From: Methylobacterium radiodurans
GTDB taxonomy: Bacteria > Pseudomonadota > Alphaproteobacteria > Rhizobiales > Beijerinckiaceae
Direction: 5' to 3'
DNA: 64,000 nucleotides
NCBI RefSeq assembly: GCF_003173735.1
Contig: NZ_CP029551.1
Coordinates: 4,851,001-4,915,000, forward strand
Positions 1-8,346 of the stretch are shown piece after piece. Positions within the stretch are counted from its first letter, which is position 1. Every line of letters begins with the position of its first letter. The position numbers were made by a program, and so were the translations under genes. A model generated the notes under the pieces. That model saw only the letters and a program-made list of their open reading frames with translations, did not search any database and had not been told where the DNA came from.

Positions 1-1
1 C

Positions 2-1621
2 TACCGCGACGACGGCGCCAGCGGCGTCGAGGCCGATTGCGTGGCCGAGTTCGCGCTCGACGGCGGCGGCGAGGTCCGGGTCGAGCTGAGCCGGACCCGC
101 AACCTCGCCAACACCGCCCGGATCGAGGGAACGCACGGCCATGTCGAGGTCGCGCTCTACCGCAACGAGGTGGTGGCGGGTTCTCCCAACGCGCTGGCCT
201 TCACCCATGCGGGCGTGAGCGGGACCACGATGAAGCCGCAGCTCTTCCCCGCCCTCTTCGACGCCGAGATGCGCGATTTCCGCGACGCGGTCGCGCAGGG
301 CCGCCCCCCGGCGGTCGGCGGGGCCGAGGGCCTCGCCTCGGTGCGGCGGATCGAGCGCTGCTACGCCCTGCGCGAGCCGCTGGAGCAGCCCTGGGACGCC
401 GCCCACGCGGCGCTCGCCGACGGTCTGCCGCCCGGTGCCCGCGCGGTGGTGACGGGGGCCAGCGGCTTCATCGGCGGCCGGCTGGTCGAGTGGCTGCTGC
501 GGGCCGGGGTCGACGTCACCTGCATCATCCGCGAGATCGGCAGCGCCACGCGCCTCGCCCGCCTGCCCGTACGGCTGGTCAAGGCGGATCTGACCGACCC
601 CGCCGCGATCGGCGCGGCGCTTGCCGGCGCCGACACGGTGTTCCACTGCGCCTACGATCCGCGCTCGCGGCGGCAGAATCTCGAGGGCGCGCGCGTGCTC
701 ATCGAGGCCGCCGCCGAGGCCAAGGTGCGCCGGCTCGTCCATGTCAGCACCTTCTCGGTCTACGAGCCCTTCCCGCCGACGCCGCTCACCGAGGAGACAC
801 GCGACGGCGATCGCGCCTGGATCTACGTGAAGGACAAGCTCGACATCGAGGGCCAGATGCTCGCCGCGGCCCGCGATGGGCGCGTTCCCGCGACCGTGGT
901 GCAGCCGACCATCGTCTACGGCCCCTTCTGCAAGCCCTGGACGAACGCCCCGGCCGAGGAGCTGATCCATGGCGAGGTGGTGCTGCCGGACGGCGGCGCA
1001 GGCCGCTGCAGCGCGGTGTTCGTGGACGACCTCGTGGACGGCATGCTGCTCGCCGCCACGCGGGACGCGGCGGTCGGCGAGCGCTTCATCCTGTCGGGAC
1101 CCGACACGGTGAGCTGGGGCACGTTCTTCGGCGAGTTCGCCCGCGCGCTCGGCGTGCCAGGTCCGACATCGTGGCCGCTGGCCGAGGTCTCGAAGCAGAA
1201 CCAGGGCTTCGTGCGCGACGTGAAGCTCGTCCTGCGCAACCCCAAGCGCATCGTCCAGATCATCGTGCGCTGGCCCCCGGCCCGCTCGGCCCTCCAGGCG
1301 GGCCTCGACGCCCTGCCGAAGCCCCTGCGGGCGCTGGTCGACCGCTACTATTTCGGCGGCGGCGGCCCGGTCTTCGGCGCGCTCATCGTGCCGGACCCGC
1401 AGAAGGCCGCCCTCTACACCACGCGGGCGACCGCCGAGATCGGCAAGGCGCGCCGGATGCTCGGCTACGCGCCGCGCTTCGCCTTCGCGGACGGGATGCG
1501 CGAGACGAAGCCCTACCTCGTCTGGGCCTATGCCGACCTCGTGCGGGCCGCCCGGCGCGCGCGGGGAACCTCCGCGCCGCCCGCCGCGCCGGTGGGAACG
1601 CCGGTCGCGGACGCGCGCTGA
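2..1621 (+). CDS. Gfo/Idh/MocA C-terminal domain fused to NAD-dependent epimerase (partial, 5' end outside window)
   Basis: The frame is open to the left edge, so the N-terminus is missing. The first ~125 visible residues look like the substrate/C-terminal domain of a Gfo/Idh/MocA sugar oxidoreductase (LFPALFDAEMRDFRDAVAQG, then a GxxGLASVRRIERCYAL segment). After a short linker comes an extended SDR domain with the Rossmann motif GASGFIGG and a catalytic-type YVKDK (YxxxK). Both halves are known to act on nucleotide or lipid-linked sugars, so the fusion probably performs two consecutive redox/epimerisation steps on a sugar precursor. It heads the polysaccharide cluster. The substrate cannot be told from sequence. 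An internal GTG at 41 is only an artefact of the edge. Confidence 0.85.
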   Translation, partial: YRDDGASGVEADCVAEFALDGGGEVRVELSRTRNLANTARIEGTHGHVEVALYRNEVVAGSPNALAFTHAGVSGTTMKPQLFPALFDAEMRDFRDAVAQGRPPAVGGAEGLASVRRIERCYALREPLEQPWDAAHAALADGLPPGARAVVTGASGFIGGRLVEWLLRAGVDVTCIIREIGSATRLARLPVRLVKADLTDPAAIGAALAGADTVFHCAYDPRSRRQNLEGARVLIEAAAEAKVRRLVHVSTFSVYEPFPPTPLTEETRDGDRAWIYVKDKLDIEGQMLAAARDGRVPATVVQPTIVYGPFCKPWTNAPAEELIHGEVVLPDGGAGRCSAVFVDDLVDGMLLAATRDAAVGERFILSGPDTVSWGTFFGEFARALGVPGPTSWPLAEVSKQNQGFVRDVKLVLRNPKRIVQIIVRWPPARSALQAGLDALPKPLRALVDRYYFGGGGPVFGALIVPDPQKAALYTTRATAEIGKARRMLGYAPRFAFADGMRETKPYLVWAYADLVRAARRARGTSAPPAAPVGTPVADAR

Positions 1622-1665
1622 CGCACGCGGGCGGCGTCCGGCCGATCACCGCCGAGACCGTGCAT

Positions 1666-1854
1666 CCCCCTCTCCCCGCACGCGGGGAGAGGGGCGAGGC
1701 CCCCCTCGTCGGGGGCGAGCCGAGCGTTAGCGAGGGTGAGGGGGCGGCTCGGAAAGAGGCTTCTCTGTTCAAGCGCCCTCACCCTCGCCTGCCGGCTCGC
1801 TCCGGCGATGACGAGGTCGCCGGAGCCCTCCCCCCGCCTGGCGGGGAGAGGGGG
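1666..1854. repeat. Mosaic intergenic palindromic repeat
   Basis: This 190-bp block between two genes is built of nested inverted repeats. CCCCCTCTCCCCGCA (1666-1680) faces CGCGGGGAGAGGGG (1681-1694). A related arm pair lies at 1826-1854 around a CCTGG centre. GAGGGTGAGGGGGC (about 1732-1745) faces GCGCCCTCACCCTC (about 1779-1792). Similar but shorter hairpins occur at 3489-3510 and 6254-6277 in the same cluster. Such mosaics are common between genes in Rhizobiales genomes; here they could also weaken transcription between operon members. No coding potential is evident. Confidence 0.75.
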
Positions 1855-1949
1855 AGCGCGTGCTCTTTCGACCCGTATGACCGGAATCGTCATCCCCGAT
1901 GCCACGTGGCCCCCGGGATCCAGCCCTACCGAACCTTCAGGACGAGACC

Positions 1950-3266
1950 ATGCGGTGGTCGTGGAAGCCAGGCTCAGCCGCGGCGCCTCGGGACGGAGGC
2001 GCCCTCGGGCGCCGGATCGGCGGCCATGCCGCGCGCCTCGCCCTGCCGCTGATCGACCAGGGCATCGCCAGCGTCGGCACCTTCGGGCTGACGATTCTGC
2101 TGGCGCGCGCGCTCCCGCCCGCGGAGTACGGGATTTTCGCCCTGTTGCTCGGCGGGCTGATGATCCTGCACATGGTCACGTCCTCGCTGGTGTTCTACCC
2201 GCTCTCGGTCCGGGCCGGCGCGGTCGGGCCGCAGGAGAGCGCCGGCCTGATGCGGGCGAGCCTCGACCTCCTCGGCCTGCTCTTCCTGCCGGCCGGGGCG
2301 CTGCTCGCGCTCGCGGCGCTCGCCGCCGGCCGGGCCGATCTGGCCCTGCCCGCCCTCGCTTATTTCCTGCTCTGGCAGATCCAGGAGGCATTCCGGCGCT
2401 ACCTCTTCGCCGAGCTGCGCTTCGCCGCGGCGATTCCCGGCGACGCGGTGAGCTATCTGGGACAGGTGGCGCTCGTGCTTTGGCTCGGGTGGAGCGGGCA
2501 TCTGACGCTCGCCAGCGCGCTCTGCGCGATGGCGCTCACCTCCGGGCTCGGCGCCCTGCTCCAGGCCGGGCACGCCGGGCTCGGATCACGCACGGGGCCC
2601 GCGCCGCGCCTGCACGCGATCCTCGGCGATTTCTGGCGCCTGGGCAGCTGGTCCCTCGCCAACAACATGCTGGGCACGCTCCGCGGCCAGGTGCTGTTCT
2701 GGCTACTCGCCGCGCTCTCGGGTGCGGCACTGACGGCCCAGCTCCAGGCGAGCCATAACCTCGTGAACCTGATGAACCCGCTGGTGATCGGGCTGTGCAA
2801 CATCATCCCGCAGACCGCCGCGCGGGCCCATGCCCGGGGCAAGGAGGAGGCTTGGCGCGCGGCCCGGCCCTTCGCGCTCTCCGGCGCGCCGGTGGCCCTC
2901 CTGTTCTTCTGCGTGCTGTTCGCGGCGCCGGAGCCGGTGCTGCGCCTCGTCTACGGGCCGGCCTCGCCGTATCTCGGATTGGCCGGGCCGGTGCGTCTGC
3001 TGGCGATCGCCGCGATCGCCGCCTACGCCACCGACATGGTGTGCTCCTACTTTCACGGCGTGGAGGCCGCGCGCCAAGCCCTCGTGGTGAACGCCGCCGG
3101 CACCCTCGCGACCTTCGCCGCCGCCGCGCCGCTCACGCTGTGGCTCGGGCTCAATGGCGCCTGCGCGGCCCTGGTCCTTGCGAGCCTCGTGCGGCTACTC
3201 CTTTCCCAACTCCTGCTGCGCCGCCTCATCGCCGCCGACCCGCCGAGGCCGGTGGCGGCGGAGTGA
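1950..3266 (+). CDS. Polysaccharide flippase-like multispanning membrane protein (Wzx/MATE-like)
   Basis: About 438 residues with some twelve hydrophobic segments and few charged loops, typical of the MVF/Wzx polysaccharide transporter superfamily. Such proteins flip undecaprenyl-linked repeat units across the inner membrane. The N-terminal segment (LALPLIDQGIASVGTFGLTI, then ILLARALPPAEYGIFALLLG) has the usual first-helix pattern of Wzx-like proteins. The ATG at 1950 is preferred because AGGACGAG lies a few bases upstream; a further upstream GTG/ATG would add 17 unlikely residues. It lies in an EPS cluster with a polymerase-like protein, GTs and an export channel, which supports the role. 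Confidence 0.85.
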   Translation: MRWSWKPGSAAAPRDGGALGRRIGGHAARLALPLIDQGIASVGTFGLTILLARALPPAEYGIFALLLGGLMILHMVTSSLVFYPLSVRAGAVGPQESAGLMRASLDLLGLLFLPAGALLALAALAAGRADLALPALAYFLLWQIQEAFRRYLFAELRFAAAIPGDAVSYLGQVALVLWLGWSGHLTLASALCAMALTSGLGALLQAGHAGLGSRTGPAPRLHAILGDFWRLGSWSLANNMLGTLRGQVLFWLLAALSGAALTAQLQASHNLVNLMNPLVIGLCNIIPQTAARAHARGKEEAWRAARPFALSGAPVALLFFCVLFAAPEPVLRLVYGPASPYLGLAGPVRLLAIAAIAAYATDMVCSYFHGVEAARQALVVNAAGTLATFAAAAPLTLWLGLNGACAALVLASLVRLLLSQLLLRRLIAADPPRPVAAE

Positions 3267-3660
3267 GGCCGATCCGAGGCATTCACAAAGCTGTCCCGGG
3301 CCTCCGCCAGCGGAGGCGGGGCGGTCGCCGCTGACAGCCAACGGTTATGGACCAGCGCCGAACCGCACGGCGCCCTCTGTCCATACAGAGCGGGGCTGGG
3401 ATGGGGGCACAGACGGTGCAGGATTGAGCACGCCATCGAGGCGCGCTCAGCGCCAACCCTTCTCGGTTACGTCAGACACCTCACCCCGCCCTCTCCCTAC
3501 AAGAGAGGGGACCCGCGCCCCGTGCGGGATCCGCGTTGCCCGATCGACGATCCTGCCCAATCGCCATACGCGACGGGCCTGCCCGCAAAGGGGGGGAAAG
3601 CTGGCGTCGACGCGTGTTCGTCTGAATTGAACACGCGAGGGCCTGCCCCCGGCGAGACCG
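3267..3660. other. Intergenic region between convergent genes
   Basis: A 394-bp stretch between the 3' ends of the flippase and the O-antigen-ligase-like gene. It contains small hairpins (CTCTGT/ACAGAG near 3371-3387; CCCTCT/AGAGGG at 3489-3510) related to the cluster's intergenic repeats. I see no convincing open frame or RNA gene. Confidence 0.5.
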
Positions 3661-4989
3661 TCAGGCCGGATCGCCGATCGCGTCCACGAGGCCCGCCCGG
3701 TAGATCATGCTGGCCCCGATCCCGAGTCCGACCACGGACCAGAACCAGATCCCCGACATCGGTCCTTCCAGCGCCACGTCGAAAGAGGCGTTCACCAGGA
3801 TACCGGCGCCGTAGCAGGTGATCCAGACGAAGACCGCAGCCCAGCGTCCGTGGCCGGCTTGCCGCGCCAGCAGCAGGCTGTGCAGGAGCATGCCGAACCA
3901 CGCGCCGAGCAGCGCGATCCAGAGCGCGAGGCCCGGCACACCCGCCCGCGCCAGCACCGTCATGTGGCCGTTGTGAGGGCTGCGCAGCGTCGCCTCCTGG
4001 GTGACGAAGTGATGGTAGCCGTCCTCCATCGCGAGGTTCACCCCGAAGCCCTTGCCGCTCCAGAAATAGGGGCCGTGCAGGGTGTAGTCCCGGATCGTGC
4101 GCCACCAGCGCAGGCGGAACTCCTTGGTGCCCTCGAAATTAGCCGCCTCGCTGGCGCCGAAGACGCTGCTGATGCCCTCGACGATCTGCATGGCGCCGAC
4201 CTCCCGGTCGCCCGGCATCATCACGCGCAGGTCCGCCAGCGCGGCCCCCGCCAGGAGCGAGAGCCCGATCAGGGCGGCCGGCGCGAAGCGCCGGAATTGC
4301 CGTCCCAGCACGACCCCGAGCAGGATCGGCACGAGGCAGGCGAGCGTCGCGGCCCGGCTCACCGTCACCACGGCCATGTTGATGCACAGGACGAAGCACC
4401 AGAGCGCGTTCACGCGGCGGAGGCCGAGCAGCACGAAGACAGCCGCACCGCCGAGGTGGAACGCCGCCTCGCCCGCCCGCACGTAGGGCAACTGGATCTG
4501 CGTGCCGGGGATGCGGAGGCTGTCGGCCATCGTGACCGTGGTGGCGAACAGGAACCCGCCGATCAGCCCGTACAGGAAGGCGAAACCCGCATACGCCCTT
4601 AGGATCCAGCCGAGGCGCGCGGGCTTCTCGAGCAGCAGCGCGACCACCACGAAGGCGAACAGCCCGTAGACGACGATCACGCTGTCGCGCACCGCGTCCA
4701 CGCCGTAGGCGCCGATGAACGGCACCGTCCGGACCAGCACCCAGACGATCAGCACGGCTAGCAGCAGGCTCGTGGGCGTGGCCAGCATCGCGAACCAGCA
4801 GCGCGTCCGCATCAGCGCGAGGAGGCCGAGGCCGAGGGTCAACTCGCCGACGTAGAGCGGCGCGACGCCCAGCACCGCGAAGCCCTTGCCGAAGACCGCG
4901 TAGCCGACGAGCGCGCAGGCGAGGCACCGCAGGTAGAGGTCGTTCGGGTCCCGCGCTGCCGCGGGCATGGTGACGGCGCGCGCCTGCAT
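3661..4989 (-). CDS. O-antigen ligase/Wzy polymerase-like membrane protein
   Basis: 442 residues with about ten to twelve membrane spans and a long periplasmic loop (about residues 270-350) holding GKGFGVN and RSPHNGHMTVLARAGVPG. The H-N-G-H/LxxxG pattern in the loop is characteristic of the Wzy_C/O-antigen ligase family, which polymerises or ligates lipid-linked glycan units on the periplasmic face. The ATG at 4989 has a strong GGGGAGG ribosome site; longer upstream frames overlap the neighbouring GT. It begins 19 bp downstream of the GT4 gene, so the two are likely co-transcribed. Confidence 0.85.
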   Translation of the reverse strand: MQARAVTMPAAARDPNDLYLRCLACALVGYAVFGKGFAVLGVAPLYVGELTLGLGLLALMRTRCWFAMLATPTSLLLAVLIVWVLVRTVPFIGAYGVDAVRDSVIVVYGLFAFVVVALLLEKPARLGWILRAYAGFAFLYGLIGGFLFATTVTMADSLRIPGTQIQLPYVRAGEAAFHLGGAAVFVLLGLRRVNALWCFVLCINMAVVTVSRAATLACLVPILLGVVLGRQFRRFAPAALIGLSLLAGAALADLRVMMPGDREVGAMQIVEGISSVFGASEAANFEGTKEFRLRWWRTIRDYTLHGPYFWSGKGFGVNLAMEDGYHHFVTQEATLRSPHNGHMTVLARAGVPGLALWIALLGAWFGMLLHSLLLARQAGHGRWAAVFVWITCYGAGILVNASFDVALEGPMSGIWFWSVVGLGIGASMIYRAGLVDAIGDPA

Positions 4990-5008
4990 GGCATCCTCCC
5001 CGGCCGGA

Positions 5009-6229
5009 TCAGCCCGCGAGCCTGAGATCGGCCTCGCCGGCCGCGTAGAGGTGCTGGAGCGCGTCGGCCGAGCGGGCCCAATCACCCGTGACCAGCGCCA
5101 TCGCGTGGGCGGCGCGCGACATCCGCACCCAGGCATCGGGCGCGAGATCCGCCGCCCGGCCGAGCGCCTGCGCGACGCCGGCGGGCGAGAGGTCGCGCAC
5201 GACGAAGCCGGCGCCGTGGCGCTCGACGAGGTCGCCGAGCCCGGTCGCTGTCGAGACGATCAGCGGCAGGCCGAGGAGTGCCGCCTCCACGACGCCGATC
5301 GGCAACCCGTCGAAGCGCGAGACCTGCACGAAGAAGTCCCAGCCGCGTAAGGCTCGGTCCTTCTCGGAGCCGAAGACGGGGCCGCCCACCGAGACCGCGG
5401 ACCCGATGCCGGCGCGGGCCGCGAGCGCCCGCAGGGCGGCGCCCTCCTCCCCCGTCGCCCCGTTGCCGACGAGCGCGAGGCGTCCGCGCCCGCCCATTGC
5501 CCGATGGGCCGCGAGGCCCTCGACCGCCAGGTCGAGCCCCTTGTGGTGGGCAGCGTAGCGACCGCAGAACCCGAAGAGGGGGAAGTCCGGCGAGGGAAAG
5601 GCCCGGTCCGGCGGAGGCGGGCTCACGTCGAAGGCGCTCGAGTAGGCCGCGTTTGCCACGATCGCGATGCGCGCGCGGGGCGCGATCTGCCGGATCGCGT
5701 CCGCCTCCTGCTCCGTCAGCGCGTGGACGAACCAGGCCCGCTCCAGGATCCGGCGCTCGAACATCGCGAGGTAGAGGCTGGTCGAGCGGTGCGCCCGGCG
5801 CATCTCCGCGTCGGCGACGTGGGCGTAGCGGCCGTGGACCGTGACCACGTAGCGGATGCCGCGGCGCGCGAGTTCCCGCCCGATCGCGAGCAGCAGCGGC
5901 CGGCGGGCGCAGTGCACGTGCACCAGCGTGTTCGGCCCCGCTCCGGCGACGAGTCCGGCGACGAGGCGCGGTCCCGGCTGCACGAGGTGGCCGAAGAGGC
6001 CGCGGCCCTCCAGCGGCAGCGCCTGGACGGGGGCGTCCCAGACCGCTTGGTCGACGGCCTTGCCCGGCGGGTGAAGCACGACGACGCGCACCGTCTGGCC
6101 GAGGCGCATCTGCTCGCGGGCGAGCCGGTTCGCCACGAGATGCACGCCGTTCATCCGGGACTGCTCGGCCTCCTCGACCACGAGGTGGCGGATGTCGAGG
6201 CGCGGCAGCACCCCGGTCTGATCGGTCAT
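5009..6229 (-). CDS. GT4-family glycosyltransferase
   Basis: 406 residues with two Rossmann-like halves (GT-B fold). The N-terminal part has NGVHLVANRLAREQMRLGQ (acceptor side). The C-terminal part has FGFCGRYAAHHKGLDLAVEG, which is the donor-binding start, followed by DGLPIGVVEAALLGLPLIVS, the usual E-x7-E-like region of GT4 enzymes. It would add a sugar from a nucleotide donor to the lipid-linked repeat unit at the cytoplasmic membrane face. It sits between the epimerase gene and the polymerase-like gene on the same strand. Confidence 0.88.
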   Translation of the reverse strand: MTDQTGVLPRLDIRHLVVEEAEQSRMNGVHLVANRLAREQMRLGQTVRVVVLHPPGKAVDQAVWDAPVQALPLEGRGLFGHLVQPGPRLVAGLVAGAGPNTLVHVHCARRPLLLAIGRELARRGIRYVVTVHGRYAHVADAEMRRAHRSTSLYLAMFERRILERAWFVHALTEQEADAIRQIAPRARIAIVANAAYSSAFDVSPPPPDRAFPSPDFPLFGFCGRYAAHHKGLDLAVEGLAAHRAMGGRGRLALVGNGATGEEGAALRALAARAGIGSAVSVGGPVFGSEKDRALRGWDFFVQVSRFDGLPIGVVEAALLGLPLIVSTATGLGDLVERHGAGFVVRDLSPAGVAQALGRAADLAPDAWVRMSRAAHAMALVTGDWARSADALQHLYAAGEADLRLAG

Positions 6230-6253
6230 CGCACGCTCGGTCGCTGGAGGGAT

Positions 6254-6277
6254 CCCCTCCCCCGCGCGGGGGAAGGG
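6254..6277. repeat. GC-rich palindrome between EPS genes
   Basis: CCCCTCCCCCGC directly faces GCGGGGGAAGGG in the 63-bp gap between the epimerase and GT genes. It resembles one unit of the mosaic repeat at 1666-1854. There is no T-tract, so it is an unlikely full terminator. Confidence 0.55.
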
Positions 6278-6292
6278 CTGAGGCGGCGCGCC

Positions 6293-7279
6293 CTACTCGG
6301 CGGCGTCCGGCAGGCGGTCACCGCGTCCGGCGGCGAGTTCGGCCTCGATCCAGCGGTAGGTCGGCTCAAGCCCGGCGCGGATCGTGGTGGCGGGCTCCCA
6401 GCCCAGCACCTGCCGGATCAGCGCGTTGTCGCTGTTGCGGCCCCGCACCCCTTGCGGCTTCGAGACGTCGTGGCGCTTGGCTATCCGCTTGCCCGCCACC
6501 GCGGCGGTGATGTCGACCAGATCGTTGATGCTGATCATCTCGTCGGTGCCGAGGTTGAGCGGCGCCGTGTAGTCGGACTGCATCAGCCGGTAGAGGCCTT
6601 CGACGCAGTCGTCGACATACATGAACGAGCGGGTTTGGAGACCGTCGCCCCAGACCTCGATCGTGCCGCCGTCCGGGCAGAGCGCGACCTTGCGGCAGAT
6701 CGCGGCCGGCGCTTTCTCGCGGCCGCCGTCATAGGTGCCGAGCGGCCCGTAGACGTTGTGGAAGCGCACGACCCGGGTCGAGAGGCCCCAATCCTCGGTC
6801 ATGTACTGGCACAGCTTCTCCATGTAGATCTTCTCCAGCCCGTAGCCCTCCTCGGGCTGGGCCGGCCAAGCGACGTCCTCGGAGAGCGGTGTGACGTCCG
6901 GCGAGGTCTGGAGGTGCATCGGGTAGACGCAGGCCGAGGACGAGAACAGGAAGCGCTTCACCCTGTTGTCGGCCGCGGCCTTGGCCATGTGCGCGCTGAT
7001 CAGGGTGTTGTTCAGCGTGATCTCGGCGTGCGACCCGCTGATGAAGCCGATGCCGCCCATGTCTGCGGCGAGATGGTAGACCTGCTCCATGCCCTGGCTC
7101 GCCCGCTGGCAGGCGTCGTGCAGGCGCAGGTCGCATTGCAGGAACTCGTGGGCGGCGGTGGGCTCGTATTCGGGGAGCTTGAGATCCGCGCCGCGGACCC
7201 AGTAGCCCCGGCCGACGAGATACTTCACGAGATGGTGGCCGATAAAGCCGCCGGCTCCAGTTACGAGGACGGGGATCAT
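6293..7279 (-). CDS. GDP-mannose 3,5-epimerase-like NAD-dependent epimerase
   Basis: 328 residues, the usual length of GDP-mannose 3,5-epimerase (GME). The Rossmann motif is TGAGGFIGHHL. Signature blocks follow in the same order as in plant GME: DMGGIGFISG, SSSACVYP (active-site Cys), YGLEKIYMEKLC (Tyr/Lys), RFHNVYGPLGTYDGGREKAP and WGDGLQTRSF, then GVRGRNSDNALI. GME converts GDP-D-mannose to GDP-L-galactose or GDP-L-gulose in the cytoplasm. ManC, encoded at 9739-11148, would supply the substrate. AAGGAC upstream of the ATG serves as ribosome site. Family assignment is firm; the exact product is inferred. Confidence 0.88.
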   Translation of the reverse strand: MIPVLVTGAGGFIGHHLVKYLVGRGYWVRGADLKLPEYEPTAAHEFLQCDLRLHDACQRASQGMEQVYHLAADMGGIGFISGSHAEITLNNTLISAHMAKAAADNRVKRFLFSSSACVYPMHLQTSPDVTPLSEDVAWPAQPEEGYGLEKIYMEKLCQYMTEDWGLSTRVVRFHNVYGPLGTYDGGREKAPAAICRKVALCPDGGTIEVWGDGLQTRSFMYVDDCVEGLYRLMQSDYTAPLNLGTDEMISINDLVDITAAVAGKRIAKRHDVSKPQGVRGRNSDNALIRQVLGWEPATTIRAGLEPTYRWIEAELAAGRGDRLPDAAE

Positions 7280-7291
7280 CTTGGTCAGTCC

Positions 7292-7314
7292 TTACCTGTG
7301 ACGAAGGCAGGTAA
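7292..7314. promoter_or_regulatory. Inverted repeat in the epimerase leader
   Basis: TTACCTG and CAGGTAA form a perfect 7-bp inverted repeat with a 9-base centre, ending 13 bp before the epimerase start codon and close to its ribosome site. It could be an operator or a small RNA hairpin; no known motif is matched. Confidence 0.35.
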
Positions 7315-7380
7315 TTACTGGCATGATCTCCGATGTACTTTCCATTCGGCTTGCGAACTACGCCGAAAGAGCGGCGCGCT

Positions 7381-8109
7381 TCAGGCGAACGGCCCAATTA
7401 GGCGTTTGTACTCGGCCTCGGCGAGGCCGTAGCTCTCGCCGGCCGCCCGGATCAGCCGTGTCCGGTCGATGACCGTGATCTGGCCGCGGCGCGTCGCGAT
7501 CATCTCGGCTCGTTCCAGCTCGTGCAGCGCCACCGTGATGCCGGGCCGGTGGGTGCCGAGCACCTGGGCCAGCGCCTCGTGGGTCATCACGATCTCGTTG
7601 CCGTCGATGCGGTCCGTCGCCAGAAGCAGCCAATGGGCGAGGCGCTCCTCGATGCGGTGGCGCCGGTTCGAGAGGGCCATCTGGCCCATCCAGAGCATCG
7701 CCACCTGAACGTAGCGCATCAGGACCTCGCGCAGGACCCCGCTCTGGGCCATCATCTGCCGCAGCGCCCCCGCCCCCATCCGCAGGGCGGTGCCGGGCAC
7801 GCGCACCTCGACATCGACCGGCATGTGCTCGACGCCGAGCACCAGGGCCGTGCTCACCATCCCGTCGCGTCCGACCACCAGCGTCTCGTAGGAGCCGCGC
7901 TCGGTCGTGTGCAGCATCACCGAGGCGAGCCCGCCCTCGAAGAACCACGCGTAGGGGATCGGCTCGCCCGCGGTGACGACCCGCTCGCCGGTCGCGAGCG
8001 GGACCTCCTCCAGTTGCGGGAGCATCAGGGTCAACACCTCGCCGGGCAGGGCGCGCAGAAGCCGATTCTGCACGGCGGGCGCCTGCGTGGGCAAGGTCGG
8101 CGTGTTCAT
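7381..8109 (-). CDS. Crp/Fnr-family transcriptional regulator
   Basis: 242 residues. An N-terminal cyclic-nucleotide-binding-like beta barrel (about 20-130) contains GEPIPYAWFFEGGLASVM. A C-terminal winged helix (about 160-230) has the recognition region MTHEALAQVLGTHRPGITVAL. No Cys cluster for an Fnr-type Fe-S centre is present, and the cAMP-binding R/S pair is not obvious, so the effector is unknown. GGAGGG precedes the ATG. It is embedded in the EPS cluster on the same strand as the epimerase, so local control of EPS is plausible but not shown. Confidence 0.9.
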   Translation of the reverse strand: MNTPTLPTQAPAVQNRLLRALPGEVLTLMLPQLEEVPLATGERVVTAGEPIPYAWFFEGGLASVMLHTTERGSYETLVVGRDGMVSTALVLGVEHMPVDVEVRVPGTALRMGAGALRQMMAQSGVLREVLMRYVQVAMLWMGQMALSNRRHRIEERLAHWLLLATDRIDGNEIVMTHEALAQVLGTHRPGITVALHELERAEMIATRRGQITVIDRTRLIRAAGESYGLAEAEYKRLIGPFA

Positions 8110-8346
8110 CGTCGGCCCTCCAGGTCAGATGCGAGCCGAATGCACAACAATCGAGCATTCGGTCGAATGGATGTGAAAGCATCTCATGTCGTCGCGCACC
8201 TTTGCATCTAAAAAAGATCCATACGTACGGATTAGTCCACTATCTTCAGAAGGACGCGAAACACGGGATCGCGCGACCTTGTCCGCGAGGCGCGGATACG
8301 CATCAGGACGTAGCTGGGAGCCGCCCGGGCCCCGATCCTGCGCGCT
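8110..8346. other. Intergenic region upstream of the Crp/Fnr gene
   Basis: A 237-bp gap that is less GC-rich around 8200-8260 (poly-A run near 8212, then an ATACGTACGGAT patch). It should hold the promoter of the Crp/Fnr gene and the end of the upstream GT transcript. No gene or clear terminator is seen. Confidence 0.4.

Noticed and set aside
37..2052. A 671-codon plus-strand frame at the left end
   Set aside because: It is the +1 shadow of the oxidoreductase-epimerase and flippase genes; the translation is Arg/Pro-rich noise.
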